Positions 1 to 8,806 of a stretch of DNA of 64,000 nt are shown piece by piece; position 1 is the stretch's first letter, and each line of letters begins with the position of its first letter. Under the pieces are notes generated by a model. That model saw nothing but the letters and a program-made list of their open reading frames with translations. It made no database searches and was not told the DNA's origin. This DNA is from Planktomarina temperata RCA23 (GTDB lineage Bacteria; Pseudomonadota; Alphaproteobacteria; Rhodobacterales; Rhodobacteraceae), in the NCBI RefSeq assembly GCF_000738435.1, contig NZ_CP003984.1:2976001-3040000 (forward strand). Reading direction: 5' to 3'. Both the position numbers and the translations under genes were made by a program.

Positions 1-429
1 TTGCGACCGGGGGTGGCTGGGCTTTCTGAGAATATCCGCGTGAAATCCGTGATTGGGCGGTTCTTAGAGCATTCCCGCATCGTTTGCTTTGCCAATGGCC
101 ATGATCTGAACAGCCCCAAGGCGCGGGTTTATATCTCCTCTGCCGATTGGATGGATCGCAACTTACACCGCCGGGTTGAAACATTGGTTGAAATTCACAA
201 TGAAACCGTCAAGGCGCAGATTGTCAGCCAGATCATGGCGGCCAATCTGGCCGATGTTGCCCAATCCTGGGTGATGCAACCCAATGGCAGCTATGCAAGA
301 GCCACTTGGCCAGATGGCAGCTTCGCCTTCAGTTGCCACCGGTTTTTCATGGAGAACCCCTCGCTCTCGGGACGTGGCAGTGCCGGGGCGCAGGATGTGC
401 CGCAGCTCACCCATACCGATGATTCCTAA
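1..429 (+). CDS. ppk: Polyphosphate kinase 1, C-terminal fragment (cut by window edge)
   Basis: The reading frame is already open at base 1, so only the last ~140 residues are present. PPK1 makes inorganic polyphosphate from ATP reversibly. The text [18 protein letters not shown] followed by an ISSADWM...RNL..RVE block is the conserved C-terminal PLD-like region of the family. The frame stops with TAA, 72 bases before the ATG of the downstream ppx gene, giving the usual ppk-ppx pairing of synthesis and degradation. The catalytic phosphohistidine lies upstream of the window and cannot be checked. Confidence 0.9.
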   Translation: MRPGVAGLSENIRVKSVIGRFLEHSRIVCFANGHDLNSPKARVYISSADWMDRNLHRRVETLVEIHNETVKAQIVSQIMAANLADVAQSWVMQPNGSYARATWPDGSFAFSCHRFFMENPSLSGRGSAGAQDVPQLTHTDDS

Positions 430-501
430 CCACTCTTTGAAGTCTCGGTCGAATCGCCTAGGCTGAGTGAAAGACAATTGCGGAAACCCGCAGGAGCCCA
501 G

Positions 502-2046
502 ATGGACGACTTGGTAAAACCCTCTGAAAAATGGGACCCGTTTGAGCGGCCTTTATTTGATAACCCCAAGGCCCGCGATCTGTCACGCGTCGGGGTGGTT
601 GATATTGGCTCGAACTCCGTACGCTTAGTGGTTTTTGACGGCGCCGCCCGATCTCCGGCCTATTTTTTCAATGAAAAAGTCATGTGCGCACTTGGTGCAG
701 GCTTGGCCGAAAGTGGCAAGCTCAATCCCGATGGGCGCTTGCGCGCCCTCTCTGCCTTACGACGATTTTGCACCATTGCCAAAGGCATCGGCCTGCCCAG
801 CCTGACCGCTGTCGCCACCGCCGCCGTGCGTGAGGCCAGCGATGGCAACGACTTCATCGCGCAGGTCCAAAGCGAAACGGGGTTGAAAATCCACGTCATC
901 GATGGCGAGGAAGAAGCCCGACTGGCGGCGCAGGGTGTCTTGCTTGGCTGGCCCGGCTCTTATGGCCTTGTCTGCGATATTGGCGGTGGTTCGATGGAAT
1001 TGGCAGAGATTGCCAATGGGCAAGTGGGCCAAAGAGTGACCTCTCCACTTGGGCCATTGAAGCTGATCAATGTCCCGGGCGGTAAAAAGGGACGTAAAGC
1101 GGTGATCGCAGAGACATTAGATCATCTGCGCGATCAAATGGGACCACAATCTGATCGGCTCTTTTTGGTTGGGGGATCTTGGCGGGCCTTGGCGCGTATT
1201 GATATGCACAGGCGCGGATACCCGCTGCATGTGATGCACGAATATCAAATGACGGCCCGCGATGTGAAGGCCACTTTGCGCTATATCGAAGACTGTGATC
1301 TCGAAGCGCTGCGCCAGACCATCCGCGTGACACAAAGCCGAATGGCACTTGTGCCAATCGCGGCAGAAATTCTTAAAGGCCTCCTCAAACGGTTCAAGCC
1401 CCATGACATCGCCATCTCAAGCTATGGGATTAGAGAGGGGCTTCTTTATGAACAGATGCCGCAAGCCATGCGCGACCGCGACCCTTTGATCGAAAGCTGC
1501 CATTTCGCCGAGCGCAAGGATGCGCGGCTTCCGGGCTTTGGTATGCGGCTGCACAAGTTCATCTCCCCGCTCTTTTCCAAGATGTCCCCCAGTCGCGCGC
1601 GGCTGGTGCGCGCGGCGTGTTTGCTGCATGATGTAAGCTGGCGCGCCCATCCTGATTTCCGGGCGGAGGTTTGCTTCGAATATGCCACCCGTGCCAATTT
1701 GGGCGGGCTGAGCCATGAGGAGCGAATTTTTCTGGGCTTGGCATTGCTGCATCGCTACCGAAACAGCCGCGCAGGCACCCGGTTTGAAGAGCTTTTGACG
1801 CTTCTGGATGAGCCCAACCAAAAACAGGCTGAGATCTTAGGCAAAGCCATGCGCCTTGGCGCGATGCTCTGGGCCGATCCCGACGATGAGACCGCCCAGC
1901 TCCACTGGTCCGCAAAGACAAAAACACTGTCGCTCACGCTCACGGCAGAGGCCTCGCCTCTGTTTGGGGAGGTGGCCGAAGCCCGGCTCAATTCTTTGGC
2001 CGCATCCCTGGATGCAAAGCTCCGCACCGATATGCGATTGACTTAG
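502..2046 (+). CDS. ppx: Ppx/GppA family exopolyphosphatase
   Basis: Hydrolyses terminal phosphates of polyphosphate (or pppGpp in GppA-type members). From the chosen start the protein is 514 residues, the usual Ppx/GppA size. The ASKHA phosphate-binding loops are visible: DIGSNS at about residues 34-39 and DIGGGS at about 159-164. The C-terminal half carries an HD-type helical domain (LLHDVSW). I chose ATG 502 because AGGAG lies five bases before it; a TTG at 478 would add eight residues but has no ribosome site. It follows ppk on the same strand, so the two are probably co-transcribed. Whether it acts on polyphosphate or pppGpp cannot be decided from sequence. Confidence 0.9.
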   Translation: MDDLVKPSEKWDPFERPLFDNPKARDLSRVGVVDIGSNSVRLVVFDGAARSPAYFFNEKVMCALGAGLAESGKLNPDGRLRALSALRRFCTIAKGIGLPSLTAVATAAVREASDGNDFIAQVQSETGLKIHVIDGEEEARLAAQGVLLGWPGSYGLVCDIGGGSMELAEIANGQVGQRVTSPLGPLKLINVPGGKKGRKAVIAETLDHLRDQMGPQSDRLFLVGGSWRALARIDMHRRGYPLHVMHEYQMTARDVKATLRYIEDCDLEALRQTIRVTQSRMALVPIAAEILKGLLKRFKPHDIAISSYGIREGLLYEQMPQAMRDRDPLIESCHFAERKDARLPGFGMRLHKFISPLFSKMSPSRARLVRAACLLHDVSWRAHPDFRAEVCFEYATRANLGGLSHEERIFLGLALLHRYRNSRAGTRFEELLTLLDEPNQKQAEILGKAMRLGAMLWADPDDETAQLHWSAKTKTLSLTLTAEASPLFGEVAEARLNSLAASLDAKLRTDMRLT

Positions 2047-2077
2047 AACCTGTCTCACGCCCAGGGCTGCGCGATGG

Positions 2078-2758
2078 CTAGGCCTGGACCTTTGCCAATT
2101 CTTCCCACGCCTTATTGATCGCCACCAGACGTGCTTCGGCCAATTTTACAGCCTCGCGCGGAACGCCGCGCGCCACCAGCTGATCGGGGTGATTCTTTTT
2201 CACGAGTGCCCGCCATGCCAAACGTATTTCTTCAAAGCTTGCGCCCGGCGAGACGCCCAAAACATCGAAAGGATCGGCGGTTGCGCCCTTGACGTAACGG
2301 GCTTTGATCACGCAAAAGCCCCGTGCAGACAGGCCGAAAATATCGGAAACTCGGCTCAAGAACGCATCCTCTTGCGCATGATAAGATCCATCTGCGGTGG
2401 CTATGTGAAACAATCCCTCAAGCAAGTCTTCCAGGATATCCATCCTTGCACCGAACATAGATTTGATTTGCCGAGCATAGGTTTCAAATCCGGCCACATC
2501 CTGACGCGCGAGGTTAAACACTTTGGCCGCACTGCTCTCTTCTGAGGTGGGAATATAAAAAACTTCCCGAAACGCCAGCACCTCCGCACGGGTGACGCTG
2601 CCATCGGCTTTGGCCATCTTTGCGCTCAATGCGATCACAGCGATGGTAAACCCGACGGATTTCTCCGGCGGGCTGCGCAGCTTCTCGAAAACTGCTGAAA
2701 GCCCTTCGCCCTTGGCAAGGGCGGAAAGCGCAGCGGTGATGCGGGTCCAAATAGACAT
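2078..2758 (-). CDS. TerB-like/DnaJ-domain protein (DjlA-type co-chaperone)
   Basis: A protein of about 226 residues with two parts. The first ~150 residues look like a TerB/DjlA-type helical domain (acidic KADGSVTRAEV and ATADGSYHAQEDAFL motifs). The last ~65 are a J domain with the HPD tripeptide in KKNHPDQL, needed to stimulate DnaK ATPase. There is no obvious membrane anchor, unlike classical DjlA. The start is uncertain: ATG 2758 (MSIWTRI) is preferred to ATG 2767 or a TTG at 2800, none with a clear ribosome site. It lies just downstream of the VOC gene on the same strand. Confidence 0.8.
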   Translation of the reverse strand: MSIWTRITAALSALAKGEGLSAVFEKLRSPPEKSVGFTIAVIALSAKMAKADGSVTRAEVLAFREVFYIPTSEESSAAKVFNLARQDVAGFETYARQIKSMFGARMDILEDLLEGLFHIATADGSYHAQEDAFLSRVSDIFGLSARGFCVIKARYVKGATADPFDVLGVSPGASFEEIRLAWRALVKKNHPDQLVARGVPREAVKLAEARLVAINKAWEELAKVQA

Positions 2759-2805
2759 GGGTGGCATCTTAGGCCCTGTGCGCACAAGACGAAAGGGCAA
2801 AGCCT

Positions 2806-3420
2806 CTACTTGAGCGTCACCAAACCGTGATCCGTTTGAATTTCAGCGGAAATCTGCGCAGGGCCGGTTGAAAAGCAAATGCGTTCATCACCGATAAGCT
2901 CTGCCAAAAGCGCCTGCATTTGGTCGGCTTGCGGGTGTTGAACTTGCAAAGAGATCAGACGACAGCCGCTGTCGGGCAAATTCTGGCAAGGATGGGCAGG
3001 CGGTTGCCACTCAATCAACGCCGGCCCGTAACCACCAAATGGCAAGTCTCCCGTATCTGAGACGGAAATATCCCAAGTATAGGCGCCACGCTCAAGCCGC
3101 ACCGGCGTTCCAAACTCGGGGCTAAGCCGGGCAAGGCTCTCTTGGATATTGTCGGTTGCCAAAATCCAACTGGCAATGCGCGGCGGACCAGAAAAGCGGT
3201 CCAAACCGAACCACCGCGGATAGGGCAAAGAGGGTGCCTCCGGATCAATCGCGATGGATTCCAGATAGCAGGCCTCACCCATGCCCCAAAGATGGTTATG
3301 CGTTGAGAAATGTGGATGCTGGCCGGCCGCAAGTGGCGCAGCCTGCAAGCAATTTTGAACAAAATCCGTTGCGGCTTGCCGGGTTTCCCCCGCCACTGCA
3401 ATGTGATCCAATCTTAACAT
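2806..3420 (-). CDS. VOC superfamily, glyoxalase-like domain protein
   Basis: A 204-residue protein beginning LDHIAVAG, the typical first strand and metal-ligand histidine of vicinal-oxygen-chelate proteins. Overall it resembles the longer Glyoxalase_3-like domain family rather than methylmalonyl-CoA epimerase, which is about 135-150 residues. Its location beside the mutase gene invites an epimerase label, but length and sequence do not support that. GAGGGGG precedes the ATG. Enzyme activity is unknown. Confidence 0.7.
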   Translation of the reverse strand: MLRLDHIAVAGETRQAATDFVQNCLQAAPLAAGQHPHFSTHNHLWGMGEACYLESIAIDPEAPSLPYPRWFGLDRFSGPPRIASWILATDNIQESLARLSPEFGTPVRLERGAYTWDISVSDTGDLPFGGYGPALIEWQPPAHPCQNLPDSGCRLISLQVQHPQADQMQALLAELIGDERICFSTGPAQISAEIQTDHGLVTLK

Positions 3421-3441
3421 ACCATCCCCCTCTGCCGCGCT

Positions 3442-5568
3442 TTAGCTGCGCGCCTTTCGGATCAAATCCAAAACATTCTGTGCCGCATCGGGGATATTTG
3501 TGCCCGGACCAAAGATCGCCGCTACGCCAGCGGCTTTGAGGAAATCATAGTCTTGCTGAGGAATAACCCCGCCACAGACCACGATAATCTCCTGCGCATC
3601 TGCGGCCTTCAATGCCTCCACCAATTTGGGCGCCAAGGTTTTGTGACCTGCCGCTTGGCTGGAAATACCAACCACATGCACGTCATTGTCCACCGCGTCC
3701 TGCGCCGCCTCCTCAGGGGTTTGAAACAGGGGGCCGACGTCCACATCAAAACCAATGTCGGCAAAGGCCGTGGCAATCACTTTGGCGCCCCGATCATGGC
3801 CATCTTGCCCCATTTTCACCACAAGCATCCTGGGCCTGCGTCCCTCTTCTTTGGCGAATTCTTCCACAGATCTCTGAATTGCTTCAAAGTTTTCGTCGCC
3901 CTCATAGGCAGATCCATACACGCCAGCCAATGTCTTCACCTCCGCGCGATGTCGGCCAAATGTGCCCTCCATCGCCAATGAAATTTCCCCCACCGTCGCC
4001 CGATGACGCGCCGCTTCAACAGCCGCTTCTAATAGATTGCCCCCTTCAACGCAGCGCCGTCCAAGCTCAAGAAGGGCCGCATCACAGGCCGTTTGATCAC
4101 GGCTCGCGCGGATGGATTGGAGTTTCGCGACCTGGGCCTCGCGCACCTGATTGTTATCAATATCGCGCACCTCAATGTCGGGTTGTTTGTCCGAGGTATA
4201 TTTGTTGACCCCAACAATCACCTCTTCCCCGCGATCAATCATCGCCTGACGCCGCGCCGCACTTTCTTCAATTTTAAGCTTGGGCAGGCCGCTGGCCACG
4301 GCTTTGGTCATGCCGCCCATCTCCTCAACCTCTTCGATCAGCGCCCAGGCCTCATCAATAAGATCAGCAGTGAGTTTTTCCACATAGTAAGAGCCCGCCA
4401 GCGGATCAACCACATTGGTCACCCCAGTTTCTTCTTGCAAAATGAGCTGTGTGTTGCGCGCAATGCGTGCCGAGGTTTCCGTTGGCAGGGCAATGGCCTC
4501 ATCAAAACTATTGGTATGCAGCGATTGTGTGCCGCCCAAAACCGCGGACATCGCTTCAAAAGCCGTGCGCACGATGTTGTTATAGGGATCTTGCTCTTGC
4601 AGACTCACACCGGAGGTTTGGCAATGGGTCCGCAGCATGCTGGATTTGGGATTTTTCGGATCAAATTCTGCCATAACCCGGTGCCACAAAACCCTTGCAG
4701 CCCGCAATTTCGCCGCTTCCATAAAGAAATTCATACCAATGGCAAAGAAAAACGACAGACGCCCGGCAAAGGCATCCACATCCATCCCCCGCGCAATCGC
4801 CGTGCGCACATATTCGCGCCCATCTGCAATGGTATAGGCCAACTCCTGCACCAAATTCGCACCGGCCTCTTGCATGTGATAACCGCTGATCGAAATGGAG
4901 TTGAACTTCGGCATATCACGGGCGGTAAATTCGATAATATCGGCCACAATACGCATGGAGGCCTCAGGTGGGTAAATATAAGTATTGCGCACCATGAATT
5001 CTTTGAGAATGTCATTTTGGATTGTGCCCGAGAGGGCCGCGCGGCTGACGCCTTGCTCTTCACCGGCCACGATGAAGGAGGCCAAAACAGGGATCACCGC
5101 GCCATTCATCGTCATGGAGACAGAAATCTTATCCAGCGGGATGCCATCAAAGAGGATTTTCATATCCTCTACACTGTCAATCGCCACCCCAGCTTTGCCA
5201 ACATCGCCGACAACGCGCGGATGATCGCTGTCATAGCCCCGATGCGTGGCCAAATCGAAGGCCACTGATACCCCCTGTTGCCCGGCTGCGAGCCCTTGGC
5301 GGTAAAAGGCATTGGACTCTTCGGCTGTGGAAAATCCAGCGTATTGCCGAATGGTCCAGGGCCGGCCGGAATACATGGTGGCTTTGACACCGCGCGTATA
5401 GGGTTCTTGCCCCGGCACGCTGCCCATATGCGCCAATCCTGTCGCATCTTCAGCCGTATACATCGGCTGCACCTTGATGCCTTCGAGCGTATCCCAAGTT
5501 AAAGACTCCAATGGCTTGCCGCGCAGCTCTTTGCCAGCAATTTCGCTCCAAGATGTCTTATCTGTCAT
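3442..5568 (-). CDS. scpA: Methylmalonyl-CoA mutase
   Basis: Adenosylcobalamin-dependent isomerase converting (R)-methylmalonyl-CoA to succinyl-CoA, the last step of propionate assimilation. The 708-residue length suits single-chain mutases. The substrate barrel has the [15 protein letters not shown] segment with the active-site Tyr. The C-terminal cobalamin domain has DGHDRG (residues 589-594), whose His is the lower cobalt ligand. I chose ATG 5568 because GGAG stands eight bases upstream; the open frame extends 41 residues further without support. The pathway partners pccA and pccB lie 0.6 and 3.2 kb away on the same strand, separated by a plus-strand gene, so it has its own promoter. A TTGCAATTGCAAA element lies about 60 bases upstream. 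Confidence 0.95.
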   Translation of the reverse strand: MTDKTSWSEIAGKELRGKPLESLTWDTLEGIKVQPMYTAEDATGLAHMGSVPGQEPYTRGVKATMYSGRPWTIRQYAGFSTAEESNAFYRQGLAAGQQGVSVAFDLATHRGYDSDHPRVVGDVGKAGVAIDSVEDMKILFDGIPLDKISVSMTMNGAVIPVLASFIVAGEEQGVSRAALSGTIQNDILKEFMVRNTYIYPPEASMRIVADIIEFTARDMPKFNSISISGYHMQEAGANLVQELAYTIADGREYVRTAIARGMDVDAFAGRLSFFFAIGMNFFMEAAKLRAARVLWHRVMAEFDPKNPKSSMLRTHCQTSGVSLQEQDPYNNIVRTAFEAMSAVLGGTQSLHTNSFDEAIALPTETSARIARNTQLILQEETGVTNVVDPLAGSYYVEKLTADLIDEAWALIEEVEEMGGMTKAVASGLPKLKIEESAARRQAMIDRGEEVIVGVNKYTSDKQPDIEVRDIDNNQVREAQVAKLQSIRASRDQTACDAALLELGRRCVEGGNLLEAAVEAARHRATVGEISLAMEGTFGRHRAEVKTLAGVYGSAYEGDENFEAIQRSVEEFAKEEGRRPRMLVVKMGQDGHDRGAKVIATAFADIGFDVDVGPLFQTPEEAAQDAVDNDVHVVGISSQAAGHKTLAPKLVEALKAADAQEIIVVCGGVIPQQDYDFLKAAGVAAIFGPGTNIPDAAQNVLDLIRKARS

Positions 5569-5627
5569 TATCCGCGCTCCTTGTCCCACGGGCCGATGCC
5601 CGGGTATTTTTCGTTCAACCCCTTCGC

Positions 5628-5640
5628 TTGCAATTGCAAA
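5628..5640. promoter_or_regulatory. TTGCAA-type palindrome, candidate PccR-related site
   Basis: TTGCAATTGCAAA lies between the divergent starts of the mutase gene (5568) and the DUF4174 gene (5671). It contains half-site text like the TTTGCAAA boxes before pccB and pccR. The assignment to PccR is inference. Confidence 0.35.
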
Positions 5641-5670
5641 GGCCCTATATAGAACCATGAAGGAGATATT

Positions 5671-6117
5671 ATGTTTAAAAGAGTGTTCCACTTGTGGCTC
5701 GGGCTTCTGGCCATCGCGCCACCGGTCTTGGCCGGGGAGACCTTAGACATTTGGCGCTCCGATCCGACCCATATTTTCGACGCCAAAGAGGTTGAGCTGT
5801 CAGATGTCATCTGGGCGGCGCGGCCCTGGGTTGTGTTCGCCGATAGCCCGCTGGACCCTACTTTCACCCAGCAAATGGCGCTTTTGCAGGCTGAAATTGC
5901 TGTGTTGCAGGAACGAGACGTCATGATTGTGGTCGATACCGATCCCAAAGCCCAGTCCAACCTGCGCAAAACATTGCACCCCAAAGGCTTCAATTGGGTT
6001 TTGATCGGCAAGGATGGTAAAATCAAACTGCGCAAACCCTTTGCTTGGGACATGCGTGAATTGAGCCGGGTGATCGACAAAATGCCCATCCGACAGCGCG
6101 AGATGAGCAAGCCCTGA
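5671..6117 (+). CDS. DUF4174 family exported protein
   Basis: A 148-residue protein with an N-terminal signal peptide (residues 1-21, ending VLAGE), so it is expected in the periplasm. The remainder has the DUF4174 pattern: a RPWVVFA strand, a long helix, VMIVVDTDP and [15 protein letters not shown], which suggests a thioredoxin-like fold without CxxC cysteines. AAGGAG precedes the ATG. It is divergent from the mutase and convergent with pccA. Function unknown. Confidence 0.75.
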   Translation: MFKRVFHLWLGLLAIAPPVLAGETLDIWRSDPTHIFDAKEVELSDVIWAARPWVVFADSPLDPTFTQQMALLQAEIAVLQERDVMIVVDTDPKAQSNLRKTLHPKGFNWVLIGKDGKIKLRKPFAWDMRELSRVIDKMPIRQREMSKP

Positions 6118-6135
6118 AGGCCGCCGCGAAGAATG

Positions 6136-6177
6136 GAACGGCCCAAGGGTCGCCCCACCTTCGGGTCTGAGCCGTTC
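6136..6177. other. Inverted repeat between convergent DUF4174 and pccA genes
   Basis: GAACGGC (6136-6142) and GCCGTTC (6171-6177) can form a stem with a structured interior, just after the DUF4174 stop and just before the pccA stop. No T-run follows on either strand, so it may be a weak bidirectional terminator or an mRNA-end hairpin. Confidence 0.35.
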
Positions 6178-6181
6178 AGGC

Positions 6182-8179
6182 TCACTCAAACTCCATGATG
6201 ATCGCATCCACGGCCAGACTGTCGCCCGGCGCCGCATGGATCTTGCTGACAATAGCTTTCTTCTCGGCCCGCAGGATATTTTCCATTTTCATCGCCTCAA
6301 CTGTGCAAAGCGTCTGGCCCTCTTGCACTTCATCGCCCACAGCCACATCGACTTTGACGATCAAGCCCGGCATGGGGCAGAGCAAGAGTTTCGAAGTATC
6401 CGGCGCGACTTTCTCGATCATCAATTTGGCCAGCTCAGCCTGACGCGGGCTGCGCACAGTCACGCGCATATCAGCCCCGCGGAAGCGGATACGGAAGCCG
6501 CTTGTGCATTTCTCAACCTTTAACGCGATATCGATACCATCCACATTCATCAAAGCCAGTGGCTTGCCCGGTGTCCAATCACTGGCCACCCTATGGCTGC
6601 CGCTTTCAAAATGTACGGTGGATCCATTGGGATCGGCTGCAATTGTCACGGGGAACTCGTGGCCCTGAATGCCAACAACCCAATCGTCGCGCACGCGGCG
6701 CTCGTGATTGTCCATGCGCCCAGAAACTTTTGTGCGACGAATTTCGCCCAAACGATACATTGCCGCCGCGCAGGCGCCGACAATTTTCAGCGTCTCTTGT
6801 GGCAGATCAACCCCATGAAACCCGTCTGGATATTCCTCCTCGATAAAGGCAGTGGTGATATTGCCGGCGCAAAATTTCGGGTGATCCATGACCGCAGAGA
6901 GGAATGGAATGTTGTGACCAATACCCTCGACCTCAAAGGCATCCAGCGCATTGCGCATCTGCGCAATGGCCGCGGGACGATCTGGCGCCCAGGTGCAAAG
7001 CTTGGCAATCATCGGATCATAGAACATGGAAATTTCTCCACCTTCATAAACACCGGTATCATTGCGTACGGCCGCGGTCGCGCTGCGGCTTTCAGCGGGC
7101 GGACGATACCGTGTCAAACGGCCAATTGAGGGCAAAAACCCCCGATAAGGGTCTTCCGCATAGAGGCGGCTTTCCATGGCCCAGCCATTAATTTTCACGT
7201 CCTCTTGGGTAATGGACAGCGCCTCGCCATTGGCAACGCGGATCATCTGCTCCACCAGATCCACCCCAGTGATCAACTCCGTCACCGGATGTTCGACCTG
7301 CAAGCGCGTGTTCATTTCAAGAAAGTAGAAATTCTGTGCGCTGTCGACGATAAATTCCACCGTACCGGCGCTGGTGTAGCCCACCGCTTGGGCCAATGCA
7401 CAAGATTGCGCGCCCATGGCCTTGCGCACTTCGGGCGTCAAGAAGGGGCTCGGGGCCTCCTCAATCACTTTTTGGTTGCGCCGCTGGATGGAACATTCGC
7501 GCTCATTGAGATAAATGCAATTGCCATGGCCATCCGCCAGAACTTGGATTTCGATATGCCGGGGTTGCGTGACGAATTTTTCGATGAAAATCCGATCATC
7601 TCCAAAGCTGCTCGCCGCTTCATTCTTGGACGATTGGAACCCCTCGCGCGCCTCTGCATCGTTCCATGCGATGCGCATACCCTTGCCACCCCCACCAGCG
7701 CTGGCCTTGAGCATCACCGGATATCCAACCTCTTGTGCGATTTTCACCGCTTCATCTGCATCAGCAATCAGACCCATATAGCCCGGAACCGTGCTCACAC
7801 CGGCCTCTTTGGCCAGTTTTTTCGAGGTGATCTTGTCTCCCATGCTTTCAATCGCAGAGGCCGGCGGGCCGATAAAAGCCACACCTTCAGCCTCCAAGGC
7901 CTCAGCAAACAGGCGATTTTCTGACAAGAACCCATAACCGGGATGCACAGCTTGCGCCCCGGTTTGCCGGATCGCATCCATGACTTTTTCAATCACGATG
8001 TAAGACTGATTCGCCGGCGAAGGACCGATATGCACCGCCTCATCCGCCATTTTCACATGCAACGCCTGGGCATCCGCATCGGAATAAATCGCCACGGTTT
8101 TGATCCCCATCGCCTTGGCTGTTTTTATCACACGACAGGCAATCTCGCCCCGGTTGGCAATTAAAATCTTATCAAACAT
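6182..8179 (-). CDS. pccA: Propionyl-CoA carboxylase alpha subunit (biotin carboxylase + BCCP)
   Basis: Carries out the ATP-dependent carboxylation of biotin for propionyl-CoA to methylmalonyl-CoA. The 665-residue protein has an N-terminal biotin carboxylase domain (FDKILIANRGEIACR, ATP-grasp motif GGGGKGMR, EMNTRLQVEH), a middle linker domain and a C-terminal biotinyl domain with EAMKMEN, Lys631 being the biotinylated residue. ATG 8179 is chosen because AAGGA lies seven bases before it and the family starts here; 24 further open codons upstream are not family-like. It works with PccB, encoded 0.6 kb upstream on the same strand. A terminator-like hairpin stands in the leader, so expression may be separately set. 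Confidence 0.95.
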   Translation of the reverse strand: MFDKILIANRGEIACRVIKTAKAMGIKTVAIYSDADAQALHVKMADEAVHIGPSPANQSYIVIEKVMDAIRQTGAQAVHPGYGFLSENRLFAEALEAEGVAFIGPPASAIESMGDKITSKKLAKEAGVSTVPGYMGLIADADEAVKIAQEVGYPVMLKASAGGGGKGMRIAWNDAEAREGFQSSKNEAASSFGDDRIFIEKFVTQPRHIEIQVLADGHGNCIYLNERECSIQRRNQKVIEEAPSPFLTPEVRKAMGAQSCALAQAVGYTSAGTVEFIVDSAQNFYFLEMNTRLQVEHPVTELITGVDLVEQMIRVANGEALSITQEDVKINGWAMESRLYAEDPYRGFLPSIGRLTRYRPPAESRSATAAVRNDTGVYEGGEISMFYDPMIAKLCTWAPDRPAAIAQMRNALDAFEVEGIGHNIPFLSAVMDHPKFCAGNITTAFIEEEYPDGFHGVDLPQETLKIVGACAAAMYRLGEIRRTKVSGRMDNHERRVRDDWVVGIQGHEFPVTIAADPNGSTVHFESGSHRVASDWTPGKPLALMNVDGIDIALKVEKCTSGFRIRFRGADMRVTVRSPRQAELAKLMIEKVAPDTSKLLLCPMPGLIVKVDVAVGDEVQEGQTLCTVEAMKMENILRAEKKAIVSKIHAAPGDSLAVDAIIMEFE

Positions 8180-8227
8180 TGAGGAATCCTTCTCGGCGCG
8201 CGCAGCTCGAGGCAAAGGAGCTGTGCG

Positions 8228-8265
8228 AAAAAAAGAACCGGCACTGGCCAAAGCCAGAACCGGTT
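8228..8265 (-). terminator. Rho-independent terminator-like hairpin upstream of pccA
   Basis: Read on the minus strand, AACCGG..CTGGC pairs with its complement around a four-base loop (arms 8236-8248 and 8253-8265, two mismatches), followed at once by a run of seven T (8234-8228). It ends the pccB-hypothetical unit, or attenuates a transcript heading into pccA, whose ATG is only 48 bases further on. Confidence 0.75.
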
Positions 8266-8287
8266 AAGGAAAGAAAGGGTCGATATG

Positions 8288-8318
8288 TTTTCAAAACCAA
8301 TGCAAAGAATTTTGAAAC
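8288..8318 (-). promoter_or_regulatory. Degenerate TTTGCAAA-N4-TTTGCAAA site upstream of pccA
   Basis: On the minus strand the text reads GTTTCAAA-ATTC-TTTGCATT, 12 of 16 positions of the published PccR motif from Rhodobacter sphaeroides with exactly four bases between the boxes. A third weak copy (TTTGAAAA) follows. Position before the hairpin and pccA fits a control site. Binding is inferred. Confidence 0.4.
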
Positions 8319-8428
8319 TCCAACACCTAGATTATGACAAGCGCAGCAGGATAGGCCAAGGGAAGACCCGGCTGCTCCCAAGCACTGGGCACAAAGCCGC
8401 GCAAAACACCCTATGAGACCCGGCAAAT

Positions 8429-8788
8429 TCACGCCGACCACCCTTCGACAAAGATTTGTGGAAAGCTCGCTTGCGCTTTTTTCAGATCCACACGCAGCAA
8501 AGCCACATAGGATTCGGGATCGAAATCATCCTGTGCGGGGACGACTTCGCGTTCAAACAACCAAGACAGGCGGCCCCCATCAAGGTTGCCGCGCTCAAAT
8601 GGCTCTTCACCAAAATATTCAATCAAAGCGTGCAGAAACGCCTCATCCGCCCGGCGATCTGGGGGACGACGATCTGCATAGCGCTCGCGCCTGATAATTT
8701 TTGTCGCCCCATTCTTACTCGCGCGCCGAATGGTAAATTGCGCATCCGTACCGGGAAGACGGCCGGGGAACCCACGGTGTTTTTCCAT
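8429..8788 (-). CDS. Conserved hypothetical protein between pccB and pccA
   Basis: A 119-residue soluble, charged protein with no signal or membrane segment and no domain that I recognise. Basic N-terminal half (RRASKNGATKIIRRERYADRRPP), acidic C-terminal half ending FVEGWSA. It starts with ATG 18 bases after the pccB stop, so it is co-transcribed with pccB, and a terminator follows 160 bases later, before pccA. From memory, similar small proteins sit at this place in other Roseobacter pcc loci, which suggests a role in carboxylase assembly or control, but the sequence gives no direct evidence. Confidence 0.65.
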   Translation of the reverse strand: MEKHRGFPGRLPGTDAQFTIRRASKNGATKIIRRERYADRRPPDRRADEAFLHALIEYFGEEPFERGNLDGGRLSWLFEREVVPAQDDFDPESYVALLRVDLKKAQASFPQIFVEGWSA

Positions 8789-8806
8789 TATTGGCTCTCT
8801 TCGACC

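Noticed and set aside
2806-3420. Methylmalonyl-CoA epimerase call for the VOC protein next to the mutase
   Set aside because: The protein is too long and lacks the epimerase sequence pattern; it fits the glyoxalase-like domain family.
4093-5268. 391-codon frame antisense to the mutase gene
   Set aside because: It mirrors codon structure of the clear methylmalonyl-CoA mutase gene, has no family-like text, and lacks a ribosome site.
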